Source of the DNA: Gadus chalcogrammus
Taxonomy: Eukaryota; Chordata; Actinopteri; Gadiformes; Gadidae
Direction of reading: 5' to 3'
Assembly (NCBI RefSeq): GCF_026213295.1
Contig: NC_079417.1
Location: forward strand, 4,595,951 to 4,659,950
DNA length: 64,000 nucleotides
Position numbers and translations under genes: made by a program. Below are positions 1 to 29,713 of this stretch, piece after piece; the stretch's first letter is position 1, and each line of letters starts with the position of its first letter. Under the pieces are notes generated by a model. It ran no database searches. It was given only the letters and a program-made list of their open reading frames with translations, and was not told the DNA's origin.

Positions 1-390
1 CATGCATCGAGAGAGTCCACGCAAACACAAGGCTCCGCTAATTGATTGTCATCAGCAGAGTATCATCGCCCAACATGCAACCAAATTGGATGCATGTTGA
101 TGTGACCGACGGTTTCTTATCCTGCTAGAATCAATCACCTTTGTGCCATGTTTAAATTACGTCTTTTTGACCCTCCTTGGTCAATGGGGAAGTTCACCTA
201 GGAATATAGATGTTTGTTTCTACAAACTTATATAGAGCAAAGTTCTTATGCCATGGGAGTACGAGAAACGTCCACCTCTGCAAACAAGCACTGTTTTTTT
301 TCCTGCATACCGACAGACTAACCTGTCTCTTTATGTTGTGTGTCCTTCTCCCTCTGCCTCCGCCACTGCTCTGTCTACCAAACAACCTAG

Positions 391-16481
<16,091 letters not shown>

Positions 16482-18660
16482 GGGGGGGGGGGGGGGCGGG
16501 GAGGTGTGGCCAGAACTCTGCTGCAGTCCATTCCCAGCTGGTCTCCCTCTGCCCCCACTCTCCTTCGCACGACATCGCAAGGAGAGATAGAACGACAAAA
16601 AAAAAAAGAGAAAAACGGAAGGAAGACGAAGAGAAAAAGAGAAAAGTGCTGGTACACTTTGAGTCCCGTTCCCAAATGCAGTGCCGTTGATTTGTATAGC
16701 ACTGCCTGGTCCCACAGCAAGCTCTTTTTAACGCGTGATATACTGTACACCCTGAGGTTGAATCGAAGGCAGATTGTCATACTCAGTTTTATCTAGATTC
16801 AATAATTTTGTCACAAACCAAATATGGATTCAAAGACGAAACAGAAAAGACGATCTTTTATTCTGCACGATTCGGTTTTTTTGGGGGTGCAAAGATTTGG
16901 TATCCTTTAGAGACGGCCATGTTTATCTAACAGTAATATAAATTCAATTTGACCTGAACCTGAACACTTTTGAATCTCTTTTGAAAAATGTTAATCCTAG
17001 TCATTCTTGGCCATTCTGGTTAATATCCCCAGTTCTCTGAACTTGGGTGATAAGGCGTACTGGCTCATTTTGAATGAATTTGGAGGACTTCAAGACTTCC
17101 AAACACAAAAGTCCTGAGGGGAGTAGTTCTAGTTGTATAGAACATTTTGTTTTGTTTACAATCTCAGTTTCTATGAAAAAATAAATCAGTATTATTTTTG
17201 AATAGAGATGTGATGAGCAGGCTGGTGAACTTTGAGCCCCTATATTATAACTCAAAGTCAACCGGTTCATTCTCATTCTTCTTATTTAACAGCGAGACTG
17301 ACCTTTTAAAATGAATTGATGCTTCTGCTCCCAGGTTTCACCTTACACTGCGATTACCGTGGGAGCCATGCGGCTAGAGATTGAAAGCCGTGACCTTTAT
17401 GGACCTTGTATTCAATATTCATCTCCATTGTATTATTGTGTATATGTTGAGAATGGTAAAAAAAAATAAGGAAAAAAAAGGAAAAGGATGACAATATCGA
17501 GATCGAAAGTTTTTGTTTTATCTGCTACGCAGGAGAGAAAAAAATTGTTTTAGCAAAATCGGTTTGATTTTGATTCGGACGAATTGTAACGAATGAACCC
17601 GAATAGTGTTGTCACGAGCGGTGCTATTTTCTTTCTGAGGTCCGCATGATCTCGGCTCAGTTGAGGGCCTACATTAGGTCCATGCAGTTATTTTTGCCCT
17701 GGAATATATTATTAATAGAACTCATCCCTTGACACAACCACATGTTTTTTGCACACATATACACGCATTTGTAAGTCTGAGGTTTGATTGGTCGGGTTCT
17801 TACAAAAAGCATGTATGCTTCCATTACCACCGCGTTCTTATAAGCATACTGAGCTGGACTTTGTGGATCAGACACGACACTTTCAATGTCGAACGATTTC
17901 TTTATCCTAATCATAGTTTTTTTCTAAATGGCCTTTCCGGTTGTGGAAAGTCGTAGAGACTGAAAGCTATTTATTAAAAAATAAAAGGATTCTCACAGCC
18001 ACCATGCATTTGACTGCAATAGCTAAGACACAGGTTTGTGTTTCGGCAAATAAAAATAACAATAGCACACTGCTATTGACAGTAACTCTTGTGTGCCGAT
18101 GTATAGTGCTTGTATATAGCATGGAGTACATTTATATTTATTGAGAAGTCAAAGGTTCTGCTTTTGTTGGTTGTTTTTAGTTTTTTTCCTGTGCAGTGTC
18201 ACATGGTCATCAACATGTAGCAGGTGAACCAATGAGATCAGATTTGCAGCGTGACGCCCCTTTGCCCCCAACCCTCTATTTGAAAGCGGATTAGCAACTT
18301 AAACAGTACAGTAGAGTATGAGTGACATTGTTTTTTGGCACACAATTATATGTAAATATACATGCTCAATTTTGAGATGTTTGACTTTTTGTTTTTTGAG
18401 AAAGCTGCCTTTCACAGCTGTTTTGTAGAAATGAACCTAAAATGCTGTTACAATGTGCTACCTTTACTGGCAAGACTAAAAGCTTTAGATGACCGAGTAA
18501 ACAAATACTGTGGCACCAGTAAACCAACATTAGTGTAATTCTTTGTGTTTAGTCTGAGTGTTTTCTCAAAACAATTGACGTATTTTCTCCCCAGGTTTAC
18601 TTAAGGAACTTCAGTTTCCACGTACAAACAATGCTGCTAATTGTATACGCTTGTAATAAA
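16482..18660 (+). other. adamts3: Probable adamts3 3' untranslated region
   Basis: No coding signal is seen after the TGA. The stretch is AT-rich and free of recognisable transposons, unlike the introns, which suits a long 3' UTR. AATAAA signals on the + strand occur at 17180-17185 and 18655-18660; the second is a plausible main polyadenylation signal. The real cleavage site cannot be decided from sequence alone. Confidence 0.5.
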
Positions 18661-20030
18661 TATTAGGATAGATGTAGATGTTACATAGACAATCCCTGAG
18701 CCTCAGACAGATCTTACTGCATAGTAAAACACCAGGTACTGTATTGTATATCCCTGTGCTACTTGTGCCTTTGAGCAATAAGATTTAAAAAAGCCAAAGT
18801 GGGTTTCTCTCCTCTCCTTACCGCCTGTCCCTGTATGTTTGTAGATGAAGTGTACACTACTGATGCTGTTTGTTGGAACGGGGAGCACATAGCATTAAAA
18901 TGATATAATGAACAACCATGGTGCCTGTATTTCTTCATTGTGTGTGGTGAATGTAGTGAACGGTCCATGTTTAAAGGTCACTGCCTCTCTCTCTGTGAGT
19001 TGTCTCCCTCGCTGGCGCCCGGTCTGTAAAGTAGGCCTACCTATGGCTCATTTAATCTGACTGACAACTTCAAGAGTAATATGTCAATGCAGAGAAAGTT
19101 TTATAAAATAGGCCTTCTATGCTCTAATTGTAAGACGTAAACGTCCGTCCAATTGTTTGGTGAAAGCTTTTTTGAGCTTCTCTGTGAAGGATGGTGGAGG
19201 GGGTTTAATGGTGCAAGAAACAAGAGCTCATTCAACTCATGTATTGTATTGTATTTTTATCCTGTGTTTTTCCACTGCTGCGGATTAATAAGGTTGTATC
19301 TAAATTAGCATACGCGCACAGTTTCTCAAGGAAAAGTAAGGAAAGATGACGGAGACCAACACGTTTGCACCGATATCTGAGCTTGTTCAACCATTTATTC
19401 AAAACCGCCAAGTAACGTGCCTGGGGAGATTATCCCAGTGGACAAACCATCAATACAAAAGCGCACTGTCGCTTCACATAGTACCCGGCAAACAGACCTT
19501 GACAAGTTAGGAATCTAATTAAAGATGGCGTCCGATGTTGATGCCAAGGACACATGTAATGCCATTCCATATTTATGAAATTATAAAAACAGGTTGCCTG
19601 GAGCATGAATGACAATTGTAATGTGCGATGGTGTAGGTCAGGGTTAGCATGCAGGAGGCAACATGTGAGATTCTCCTCACGGTACTTTTATAATGCTATA
19701 AGCTTTTGACCGTACCACGCCAGGTCTCCACGGCACTATATATATTTACCATACGTTTGGAAAGTCAAGGATTCCTGCATACAACAAATCAGTTACTAAA
19801 TAACATGTAATAAAAAGGGAGACTTCGTTCGTATACTGCTGTTTATTCTAGCCAAGCGGAAGAAGCCACCCTTCTGCACTCCCCGTTATCTCATATAACC
19901 CAACAAAAGTGGGAGGCGCCACCTAGTGGAACTACATATTAAAAACCTGACTGATATACAATGTCGTCTTAAAGTCATCTTGCACCCATGTTGTCATAAT
20001 GTCATCTTGGGCTCATAGCGCAAGATGTAC
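18661..20030. other. Intergenic, nothing recognised
   Basis: Sequence downstream of adamts3. No exon, RNA gene or clear repeat boundary is visible. Confidence 0.5.
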
Positions 20031-20135
20031 TGATACTGATGTGCCGATATATCGATATCGGTAATGGTTAACTCCCTAATATCGGTATTGGCATCGCGGG
20101 CTTCTAAAATCCAGTATTGGTCATGTCAACATATT
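20025..20135. repeat. Dispersed repeat fragment with alternating CGATATCGG motifs
   Basis: tgccgatatatcgatatcgg and ctaatatcggtattggcatc followed by ttctaaaatccagtattggt look like a degenerate teleost dispersed repeat. The ends are not definable. Confidence 0.45.
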
Positions 20136-20232
20136 TATCAAAAGTCATCCCGTCGAATATGAACTATGTCCTGCTTTCGCTCATCACTGCAGCATTCGGA
20201 CGATGGCATACGTGTGGTGGAGTGGTGCCTCA

Positions 20233-22308
20233 AGTAGGGAGAGCCGGGTCGATTGAAACACTTTTCGGTAAACGTCTTTTTCAAAGATGACGTTACGTAT
20301 ACAAATAATTTCAACATGTGATCAACAACTCACATGTGTGTCTTAGTTACAAGTGTAATTGAATACATATGTTGGATGATAGAGCTGTTTTTTAACTTTA
20401 CGTAAGTTGACATCTGTTTCAAACGCCCCGCCTAGTCGGGACGTTTGAAACACACATGCGGTACGAATGAAATAGCATATTTTAAAAATAAACTATTGAC
20501 CTTACTCTTGTTTTTATGCAACATACCGGACAACATAGTAGTGTCCTCGTCATTGCTAAAATTTCACATAATTCTGCATAATATAGGTAGGTTAAAATAT
20601 ATTTTTGGCCCGTGCGTAATTGTCAAGATGCACATTTCGATTAAAACTCACCTTTCTTCTTTTGGATGACTAAATTTGCATTAATTTACTTTTACTTATT
20701 TCCCTGTCCTAAGTCATGCTTAGGGGTACACAGTTGAACACCCTTTTATTTATTTTAAACAAAAACGACCACGTCAACCGGATAACATGACTCCTGTTGC
20801 GTTTGAAACAAGGGTTTCAATCGTCCCGACAGCGACTACTGACACTTAAACATTTTTTACCTCTAAACTTCAAAACTCTGACATTGTACACTTAAGCACA
20901 GGTTTAAGTAATAATTAATCTGTTGTATAGTCCTATTATTATGGCATGAAACAAAAAACACAACTATTTATTACAAAAAAACTACCGCTGGAAGGATTTT
21001 ACTTAGCGCTTTCGAAAACAGGTTTGGGGGATAACATTTGAACGGTGGGACGAAATTACACGAAATTTCGTGGGGTTGGTCTATGGCGACACATTAGTGC
21101 CATAATTCACTAATGTGATAAAAGTTGCATTCGGGCGTATTATATCATTCCACACGCGTAGATATTAACTGCGAGCGCGCAAATGATCTCTGCGCGCGCA
21201 AAACAGCCTCTCGTGCGCGCAAATTACCTCAGCGCGCGCTAAACAGCCTCTCGCGCGCGCAAATTACCTCAGCGCGCAAAACCTCTCGCAAAAGATGTTT
21301 TTACGCTCTCGCTCAAATTAAATTTTGGCACTATGGGGGAGGGAACCAAGGCAGGGCGGGCTTTCCTATGAATGGCCGTTTCTGAAGCGCGATATTTGAT
21401 TGACAGCCCTCCTCAGCCCTCCTCTCATTCAATTCTGAATTGTACAGTAAATGGCTGAAACGATAGTTACTTATTGTAACTCTAGATTCTATGAGTATAG
21501 GCGCAGCCTTTTAAGGCTATCGCTATTGGGTTATCCCTAGGCGTGAGCCGTAGCACTGAAAAATGTGTAATCCCCGACCACCAACAGCGTGGGCCTCAAT
21601 TACGTCCGCGTGCGGCGTGCCTCAACGACGTCCACATTTCGCAGATATAGTCGGGCGCCGGCGGACGTTCTGCTCCCAATAAACAGCTTTTCTTCAGCTA
21701 TTTAAAGGACAATGAGGCCGACACTTAAAAGGCTGCGCCTATACTCATAGAATCTGGAGTTACAATACGTAACTATCGTTTCAGCCATTTACTGTACAAT
21801 TCAGAATTGAATGAGAGGAGGGCTGAGGAGGGCTGTCAATCAAATATCGCGCTTCAGAAACGGCCAATCATAGGAAAGCCCGCCCTGCCTTGGTTCCCTC
21901 CCCCATAATGCCAAAATTAAATTCGAGCGAGAGCGTAAAAACATCTTTCGCGAGAGGTTTTGCGCTCGCTGAGGTAATTTTCGCGCGTGAGAGGCTGTTT
22001 TGCGCGCGCTGAGGTAATTTGCGCGCGCGAGAGGCTGTTTTGCGCGCACTGAGGTAATTTGCGCGCGCGAGAGGCTGTTTTGCGCACGCTGAGGTAATTT
22101 GCGCGCTCGCAGTTAATATCTACGTGTGTGGAATAATATAATACGCCTGAATGCATCTTTTATCACATTAGTGAATTATGGCACTAATGTGTCGCCATAT
22201 TGGTCAGTCTTGCGTGCTGAATGTAGTGACGAAAGCCTTGCGTGGTTTTCGAGGAAATTGCTGTTTTTCAATCGTCCCGTGTTTCAATGGACCCGGCTCT
22301 CCCCTACT
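20233..22308. mobile_element. Outer DNA transposon, split by a fold-back element
   Basis: The left end agtagggagagccgggtcga followed by ttgaaacac and the right end, which reads in reverse agtaggggagagccgggtcc followed by attgaaacac, form terminal inverted repeats. Inside, gtttgaaacac and tttcaatcgtcccgac motifs recur. About 850 bp (20233-21083) and 110 bp (22198-22308) belong to this element; the rest is the inner insertion. No transposase frame is apparent and I cannot fix a target duplication. Confidence 0.7.
21084..22197. mobile_element. Fold-back transposon with ~430-460 bp inverted arms and GCGC tandem units
   Basis: The arms start tggcgacacattagtgccat at the left and end with the reverse complement at 22197, with TA on both sides (21082-21083, 22198-22199) as a possible 2-bp duplication. 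Each arm contains tandem units of about 40 bp alternating caaattacctcag and caaaacagcctctc within GCGCGC sequence; the right arm has one unit more than the left. The loop of about 200 bp (21530-21730) starts after an inner pair gattctatgagtataggcgc and its reverse complement. It has no coding capacity. Confidence 0.85.
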
Positions 22309-25300
22309 CCATGGAGGCAAAGTTCTTCCCGCATGCCTCACACATGAAAAGATTATATTCTGTGAACGGGAAGACGACGCCGGGGGATTTATTTTGTTCT
22401 CTCCGCAAACAAGTCTGCACACATGCAGAAAGGGATGATATTTATTTTGAGAGAGTAGACCACAGTGTCTCGATGAGAATAGAAGATTACCAATCTCCTA
22501 TTAATCGACAGGCAGCTCAAGTTTGGTAACCAACAGAGCAGACGTTCTTTACTCAAATAGAAGTACAGATAAAAAAAAGACTGGGGAAAGTAGAAGTAAA
22601 AAAGTAGATGCTACTCAAACTTGCGCTACCAACTTGTAAGAGTGAGTAGGCGTGGGGGCGGGACCTGAGGTGGGGGTGCAGCTGGACCTAGAGGTGGAGC
22701 TGGAAGAGGAAATCTCCACCCATTGGCTGCTCTGCAGCCTCTCCTAGTGAGGGTTGTTCTGTCCAGTTTTATTGCTAAAATGCCCAAAAATATTTTTTTT
22801 CAGAGTTTTTCTTAATCCTTCCTGCATTTGAATTAAATAGAGAAATAAGCATGAAAACATACTGTGCCATGTGAAATGCGGGTCGTATTCACTTACAAGC
22901 AGAGCACAAAACCCTCATTCCTCCAACATGTGGAAGTCCCTTGGTGTAAATAGGTTAGGAACATGATCCCAACCTCTTGAGGAGATACGCCATCAGGCAC
23001 ACAGCAGATTAAGGTAGGGGTAGTTTATTCCCAGCTAAAAGCATATGCCATTATCACACTGTAATTATAGCGGCATAGCTTAACACAGACCAGCGCACAG
23101 CTTCTTATAAACAAAAAGCCAATTTAATTGCTAAACGCATTACGCTCTCGTTCAGAGCGATTCCCCGCGGCCCTTGCTCTGCTACACTCGTTGTCGCGTT
23201 CCAGGAAAAACCTTGATTATTGCTTTGTAGGATATTGATCAAAGGGTTGCATGTGGCTGTTCAGCTGGGACTCCAACGGGGGTATTTATTGTTTGTATTT
23301 GAATGTGAAGTGAAAAAATCTGTGCCTTCTAATTTAGGTTAATATTTTATTTATTTCAGACAAAGCTTATGCTTTGTATGCTGCTGTGTATCTGTTCCAA
23401 AATGTCCCAGTTAACATATGCATTAATACAATGAGTGGAAATGGAGAAAGAATTTCAGTTATGTGTTGTTTGCATAACATATGGTTCACATAGGACCCTA
23501 TTGTTCTGCAGTTAAGCTAGCGAGCTTTTCAGCTCATGAGAACCTGCATTTCTGCAATGGTTGAATACACAAAGTAAAGTAAAGCCAAGACTTCATGATT
23601 ATCCATTTCTTACAAATAAGATAAGATAGGATAAGTAAGTAAATACTATGAATCCCATGAGGGACATCCATGAATGATTTATGTTGGCACGCCTGCTAGG
23701 AATATCTGAACCTAAACAACAATATCAATTATTTAAACAACAAACAAAGAGGGAGTACACATTAGGAATACACTGAAAATATATTGCTACAAATATGCCA
23801 AGCTGTAAAGCTGTAAAGCTGTTTTAGATTTTGTAACATGAAGATTAATGTTTTTCCTGTAACACAAATTACTGCACTTCAAATAAAGACATCAATCCTG
23901 AGCAGGCAATCAATGGCAAGAATCGATTTCAGTTTTAGAGACGACAATTTTGGAAAGCCCTACATCTACTAACCGGCCTTTAATAATTTCCCCCTTTAAC
24001 TATAAATAATTTATTATTATTCAGCTAAAGCATGAGACATTACTTATGTGCCCCCTTAACAACTTGGGACCCTTCATGCACTGAGCGATTTCCCAAAGGG
24101 AACGTGTTTCTGTGAGCGCTACATAATAGCTCCGTTCTGTAGTACACAACGGGAGCTGTAGCAACGCACTGTTCAAACTTTACAGGTGGCGCGGAGCCTA
24201 GATTGTCAGACCTCCATTATGCATGACCCCTTTCTAAACAAAACCCCCCCAGGGAGCCACTCAAATCGAAACCGGATAAATCACTGGAAATATGCTCCAA
24301 TTACAGAGCTGCAACTGCAGAATTACAATTAAAACTATTTAATTGGGTTGCATGTACAGGTATGGGTTGATATACAGTTAGCAATGGGGATTTCCCTAGT
24401 TTTGCATATATTCCTTAAGGCATGCCATGACGACGAGGTACGGATAAGCTTCTCCTGATGTTAGTGACAGGGGTGAAAGGGTCTGAGCTGGCAAAGGTTC
24501 TCACTCCCAATCAAAAGCAATCACAGCAGAGCTCATTCTGATGCAAGTCAATCTCTGTAGAAAAGGCCTACTCAGAATGAAGTTTCCAAAAAAACATGAT
24601 TCGAACTGTTGTTAAGTCATGCAGTGTGTGAAATGTCTCAGAATGTCTTTTAGTCAACGGTAATGACTAGCAGGGTTTTGATAATGTTCACAGAAATTGG
24701 GTATAGGTATGCGACTGTATATGTAAGATATAAGACATTGCAATGGGATGCTTTGTAATGTATAAAATATGTTATATGTAATGGGGGCCAGTATGTCTAT
24801 ATTGTAGTGTTTAGGTTTGTGTCCCGGCCCAAAGGTGTTGGGTTTAAACCTTAGTGTACACTGTCTCCCTGTATACAATGAGCAAGATGCCATAACCCTG
24901 GGCCTGGTCCTTCGATAATTTGGCTATTTAGTTAAGACCCCAGGTTAATTGTTGGCTTTATCTATGTCCAGTTGTTAATCAGCCATAATTGCTGAAACTA
25001 AGCAATAGACATTGATTCTAGTTCCAATGAGTGTTTAGCAATTAACATAGCTGTGTCTTGTTTTGTCCAACAGAAGGAAGCGATTACGAACTGCCATGGC
25101 TAAGGAGTTGTTTCCAATAGTGCCCACAAACAAACATATACACGTTTCAAATCTGTGATTACTGTCCCGTTACTGGAAAATAATGTCTGATTTGACCAAT
25201 CAGAATCAAGGTTTCAGCAACGCTGCATGTGGTATAATCAAAAATGAGTCCAAGACCCTTTTTATGGTGTTTGATTGTGGTTTTGACTTGTGTGTTTGTC

Positions 25301-26790
25301 CATACACGCTGTGTCTAACGAGGGAGGTTTGGGAGCAGCCCTAGAGCAGCAGTGAGTGCCATGGCATTGTGCTGAGCACTGATATCTCACCCAAGATGTG
25401 AACAGCCTTCCTGGAGCTTGAGCTCCTGGCTCATGCTTTGGGCTGGTTAACCGTAAAGCCCGGGCCCGGCAATGAGTCCTCGATGAATAATTGAAGTCGT
25501 CCGTCTGTTGTCTTCGATGTTCAAGCTAAATGTCAGTCTGTGTCACTGCGATGGTTGACGTTTTAATGCTGCACTTCTTCCTTTTGTATTCAGAGTTTTA
25601 TTTGAGTCATTTGGGGCTTGCCTTTTGAGACAAGAACAATTTGAAAGACTGGTGACTCAATGCAGGGATAAATAGTTTTCGTATTATTATGGGTTATACG
25701 CCTTATGTTTGAATTATCATTCAAACATATGGCACTCTTGTCATGAAAGCTTTGTAAATCTCCCAGACGCCGCAATAGGCTATGCTTACCGAAACTGATT
25801 TTTAAGATAAGTCAAACTTTTTCTTTCTTTAGGTGCTTCTGCTCAACGTTTCATTTACTTTTCAAACATATTTAATTGCTTCTCCTTCCAATATTTGTTT
25901 TTAACTTTGAAGCATATTTTCCGAAGTTCTCTGACATATTTAGTTTGAGATCCTGGGCCTTAAGGGGGTTTGAGAATAAATCACTTTTTTATCAACTGTT
26001 GAGAGACTGTGGTACATCTGCATGATGTTCTGTAAACTCCCGCTATTGCTGGCGCTTGCAGCAGTCATGGAGAATTATGCACACTTTCTGATGTACTCTT
26101 TGGCGTTGCATCTCTCACCTCGCTGCTAACACTCTGCGGAGTGTTAGCAATACAGCCCTGAGAACTCTAATGTAACAGGACCTGCAGCTATAAGTGCCAA
26201 GGGCGTTTGCGACCGAACAGATATATTTATAGTATCTGCATACAATTTTAATAAACACCTACATTCTAACAGACGTCAGTTGTGTCACTATTGTCACTAT
26301 TATTGAATGCTTTCAGTAATAGAGATTAGAATAGAAGAATAGAAGATTATTGAGTACTTTCATTGGAAAAGAGGACTGCTCCTTTCAACTAGCTTATTGT
26401 AGGACCTGGTAGGATGGCTTCATAGCCATATAAAATTAACTGCTTAGATGGCTTCATAGCCTTTTTTTTTATGAATACACACACCCGTGTGACTGGTTCT
26501 GGACAATCACAAGTCCATCAAACAATCAGCCGTGCTGTTCTATGTGGGAGCTTTGGTTATGTTTACTGTACAACGAGAAGTCAATCAAGCAATTGGCAAA
26601 TCCATTAATATCATTCACTACCTTTCCATCAACCTCCACCGCAGCCTCTACAAGCCAGAGCACCAACCACCCATGCACAAAATATAAAAGAAAGTATTGT
26701 GGAACATTCCAGTCAAACCGCTTAGCCTTTTCATATCCGCAGCAATCTTCACCGTCATTTAGACAGTGTACAGAGTGTGTGGAGGTGAGG
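22309..26790. other. Intergenic, mostly unique AT-rich sequence
   Basis: No gene or transposon is recognised. A perfect hairpin TGCTAACACTC/GAGTGTTAGCA lies at 26124-26149. The segment 23000-24640 looks low-repeat and could hold conserved non-coding elements, but this cannot be tested here. Confidence 0.5.
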
Positions 26791-26798
26791 TGTGTGTG

Positions 26799-27017
<219 letters not shown>

Positions 27018-27163
27018 ACTGAGCCTTAACGGTCCGCGCTCCATCCTGGTGAGCCACTCTTTGTTTGCACAACCGGCAGGGGCTAAGCTGAGCCTCTGAG
27101 CTGACATATCCCAGGCATACTAGCAGCCACCGCCAACAGGCCTACGTCAGATTTCAGCCAACG

Positions 27164-27187
27164 TGGTGGTGGTGGTGGTGGTGGTGG
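27164..27187. repeat. (GGT)n microsatellite
   Basis: About eight GGT units in intergenic sequence. Confidence 0.9.
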
Positions 27188-28562
27188 GAAACTGAAGCCA
27201 CGGTTTGCTGTCAAACATGAGTGCTACTCATCCCATTCGCTGGGAGTCATTAGACACGCAGCCAGAGTCAAGAAATACAGCTTCACTTTCACTACGGGCC
27301 ACTGGTCTGCTAATGTGGAACTGATCTGTGTGTGACGTCACACGTGCACTATCTCTCTGGTGAATACCAAAATGGGCCGTTTATTTTCAGCAGTCACAAA
27401 AATAGCCCCCCTTCTACAATGAAACACACAAGCAATGTTTTCGTATGAATCATAATGTAATGTTTTTCCAATGCACCTTCATTACATTGTGTTCAATAGC
27501 AACTGCTTAGGTGTATTAGATACAAATATAAGCACTAAATAAGATGGAACAACAACCCCCCCCCACCCGTATCCCTGAATACAGGTTTAAAATAAAAAAC
27601 AATTCAGTCTCAAAGATCACATTAGGCCACGAGAAACTATCAAATGGGTAAGACTTTGTTAGTCAACGACATTATTAAAACATTTAAATTATCCATCATA
27701 TGCTCTCATTGACATACTTACAAAGGGCATCAGGCTTCAGCTATATTATTAATCAATGCTTTTTTGTTGATTTACCATCATACTTTTAAGCATAGCACTG
27801 ATATAAATTAGCAGATGCTTTCTTTAGGGTTCTTTGCAATGATTGTAGCGTTGCAGATCTTTCCACTAATGTCCTCAACAATTAACAGAACGCAATATGC
27901 CTCCATAATAAATGCATAAAACATTTGTTTTTGTTACTCTTCTTCATAGTCATGGACTTGGCTGTTAGATCTCTGGGGGCCCTAAAAAAAAGGCTGAAAA
28001 AGGCATTTTTTTAGTGACAAACTTGACCTGCTGCCAGATAATAAGCTTGACTGCAGGCACTTTCCACAGTCTCCTTTCATCGTATTCCAGCGTGAATCAA
28101 TGGGGCTAAGTACGTTTAAAGGGTAAATAAACCTCAGTTTGAGCAGGAGAACTTACGCCAGCACGATAAAGAAATGTAATCCAAGCAATCGGGAGTCGTA
28201 AAGAAAAAGACACCCCTCTCATCTGTTTGTTTTTTTTGTTTTTTTAAAAAGAGGACACTTTGGCAGGAATACAAACATTTTGTGGAACAGCGAGGCGATG
28301 TTGTTTCCTAACCCGAGATGGTGTAAAATACAAGTTTTTATGTACATGTCATCAGTGAGAGATTCATTAAAAGTTAAAGTATGTTTCAAGTATTAGACAT
28401 TGAACTTGCGTGTTTCAATGTTTCAACTTGATTCTATGTAAACACATACATACATACACATATGTACATGCAGAGGAATTTATCCCTAGAGACAGAGGGG
28501 AGCATTTGTGGACTAAAAAACAAAGAGAGAAAATGAAAAGTAGCAACCCGGGTAAATGCTTT

Positions 28563-28751
28563 GGGAACACTTTACAACTTTTAATAATGTATACATTCAT
28601 ACCTTAGTTGACATGAACACCATTAGTAAACGTGCTGCACACCGTTAGCAAATTATTTTTAATTCTCAATTAACTGGTAGTTAATGGTTATTACTACAAG
28701 AACTAATGTTTATCAATGGTCAATTAATGTGCGCTTATTGTAAGTGTTACC
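28563..28751. mobile_element. MITE with GGGAACACTTTACAA-type ends
   Basis: Left gggaacactttacaa and right ttgtaagtgttacc are imperfect inverted ends. The interior (ttaactggtagttaatggtt) resembles a common teleost MITE. Flanks AATGCTTT and AATGCATG agree at 6 of 8 bases, suggesting an old hAT-type duplication. Confidence 0.6.
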
Positions 28752-29054
28752 AATGCATGTTAAACTAAACTTGTATTATTCTCTCAATATCTATCGTTTT
28801 CACCAGTGATGTTTAATGTATTACACTTTTAATCAGAAAATGTTAGTATTTGTTACACAATTCTGATAATCCTTTACAAGGACTTCCCTACTGTACCATA
28901 CTATATGTCGCTTACACTGTGCAACGTAATTTTTCCATTTAATCAACCACACACTAAACTCCACCTGCGTGATGGAGTGATGTGTGGTTAATAGTCTTAA
29001 CGGGAACTGTGGTATGAAGAGGATCGTTTTACCACTCAGACTGTCGATACTGAG

Positions 29055-29175
29055 GAAGGAAGAGGGGGAGGAGGAGGAGGAGGAGGAGGAGGAGGAGGAG
29101 GGGGAGGAGGAGGAGGAGGAGGAGGAGGAGGGGGAGGAGGAGGAGGAGGAGGGGGAGGAGGAGGAGGAGGAAGGG
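29055..29175 (+). repeat. (GGA)n microsatellite
   Basis: About 40 GAG/GGA units with GGG interruptions, immediately before the first copy of the duplicated hairpin repeat. Confidence 0.95.
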
Positions 29176-29184
29176 GAGCAGAGC

Positions 29185-29600
29185 ATCATTATTACAATCG
29201 TTTCCAAATAATTAAAAGAAATTGAGGCAGAAATGCCCGGGGGAAAAAGTAAACGATGAATCTCTTGTTATTCCTATCCCCCATAGGAATGACAAGAGAT
29301 TCATCTTATACTTTTTCCCTCGGACATGCCACATTAGCCAGAGATTGAGTGGTGCTCTGAAACTGGCGTTTCAAGAAGCGCGGAAGTCAATGCTCTGATT
29401 AAATGATTAAATGTCAGAATTGCATTCCCTCTAGGGGACCAGCTGTATATCCAACTAATCATAAGGGTTCTCAAACGTCATATTAACTTGGTGGCTAACT
29501 GCTTATCTGGACTATTGTATTTAGGTGAGTGCTGCATGCAGCGCTCAACTATTGTTCTTCATAAGTTTTATTCTTTCTTTCTTCCTTATTCTCTACAAAC
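29185..29600. repeat. Hairpin-bearing repeat, copy A
   Basis: It starts attacaatcgtttccaaata and includes a long hairpin (29232-29277 paired with 29283-29329; core gatgaatctcttgttattcc). It continues with cagaattgcattccctc and ends gcagcgctcaactattgttc plus T-rich sequence. It is about 85-90% identical by eye to 29714-30165 in the same orientation. Confidence 0.8.
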
Positions 29601-29713
29601 TTTGGGACCTATCTCCTTCCTCAATTTTTCACCTAGATACTTAAAATATTCAGAATAGCTTGGAATCGCGGGCTTCTTTTCCGATTTTTTAAATATTTTA
29701 TACTTTTTAAGAT

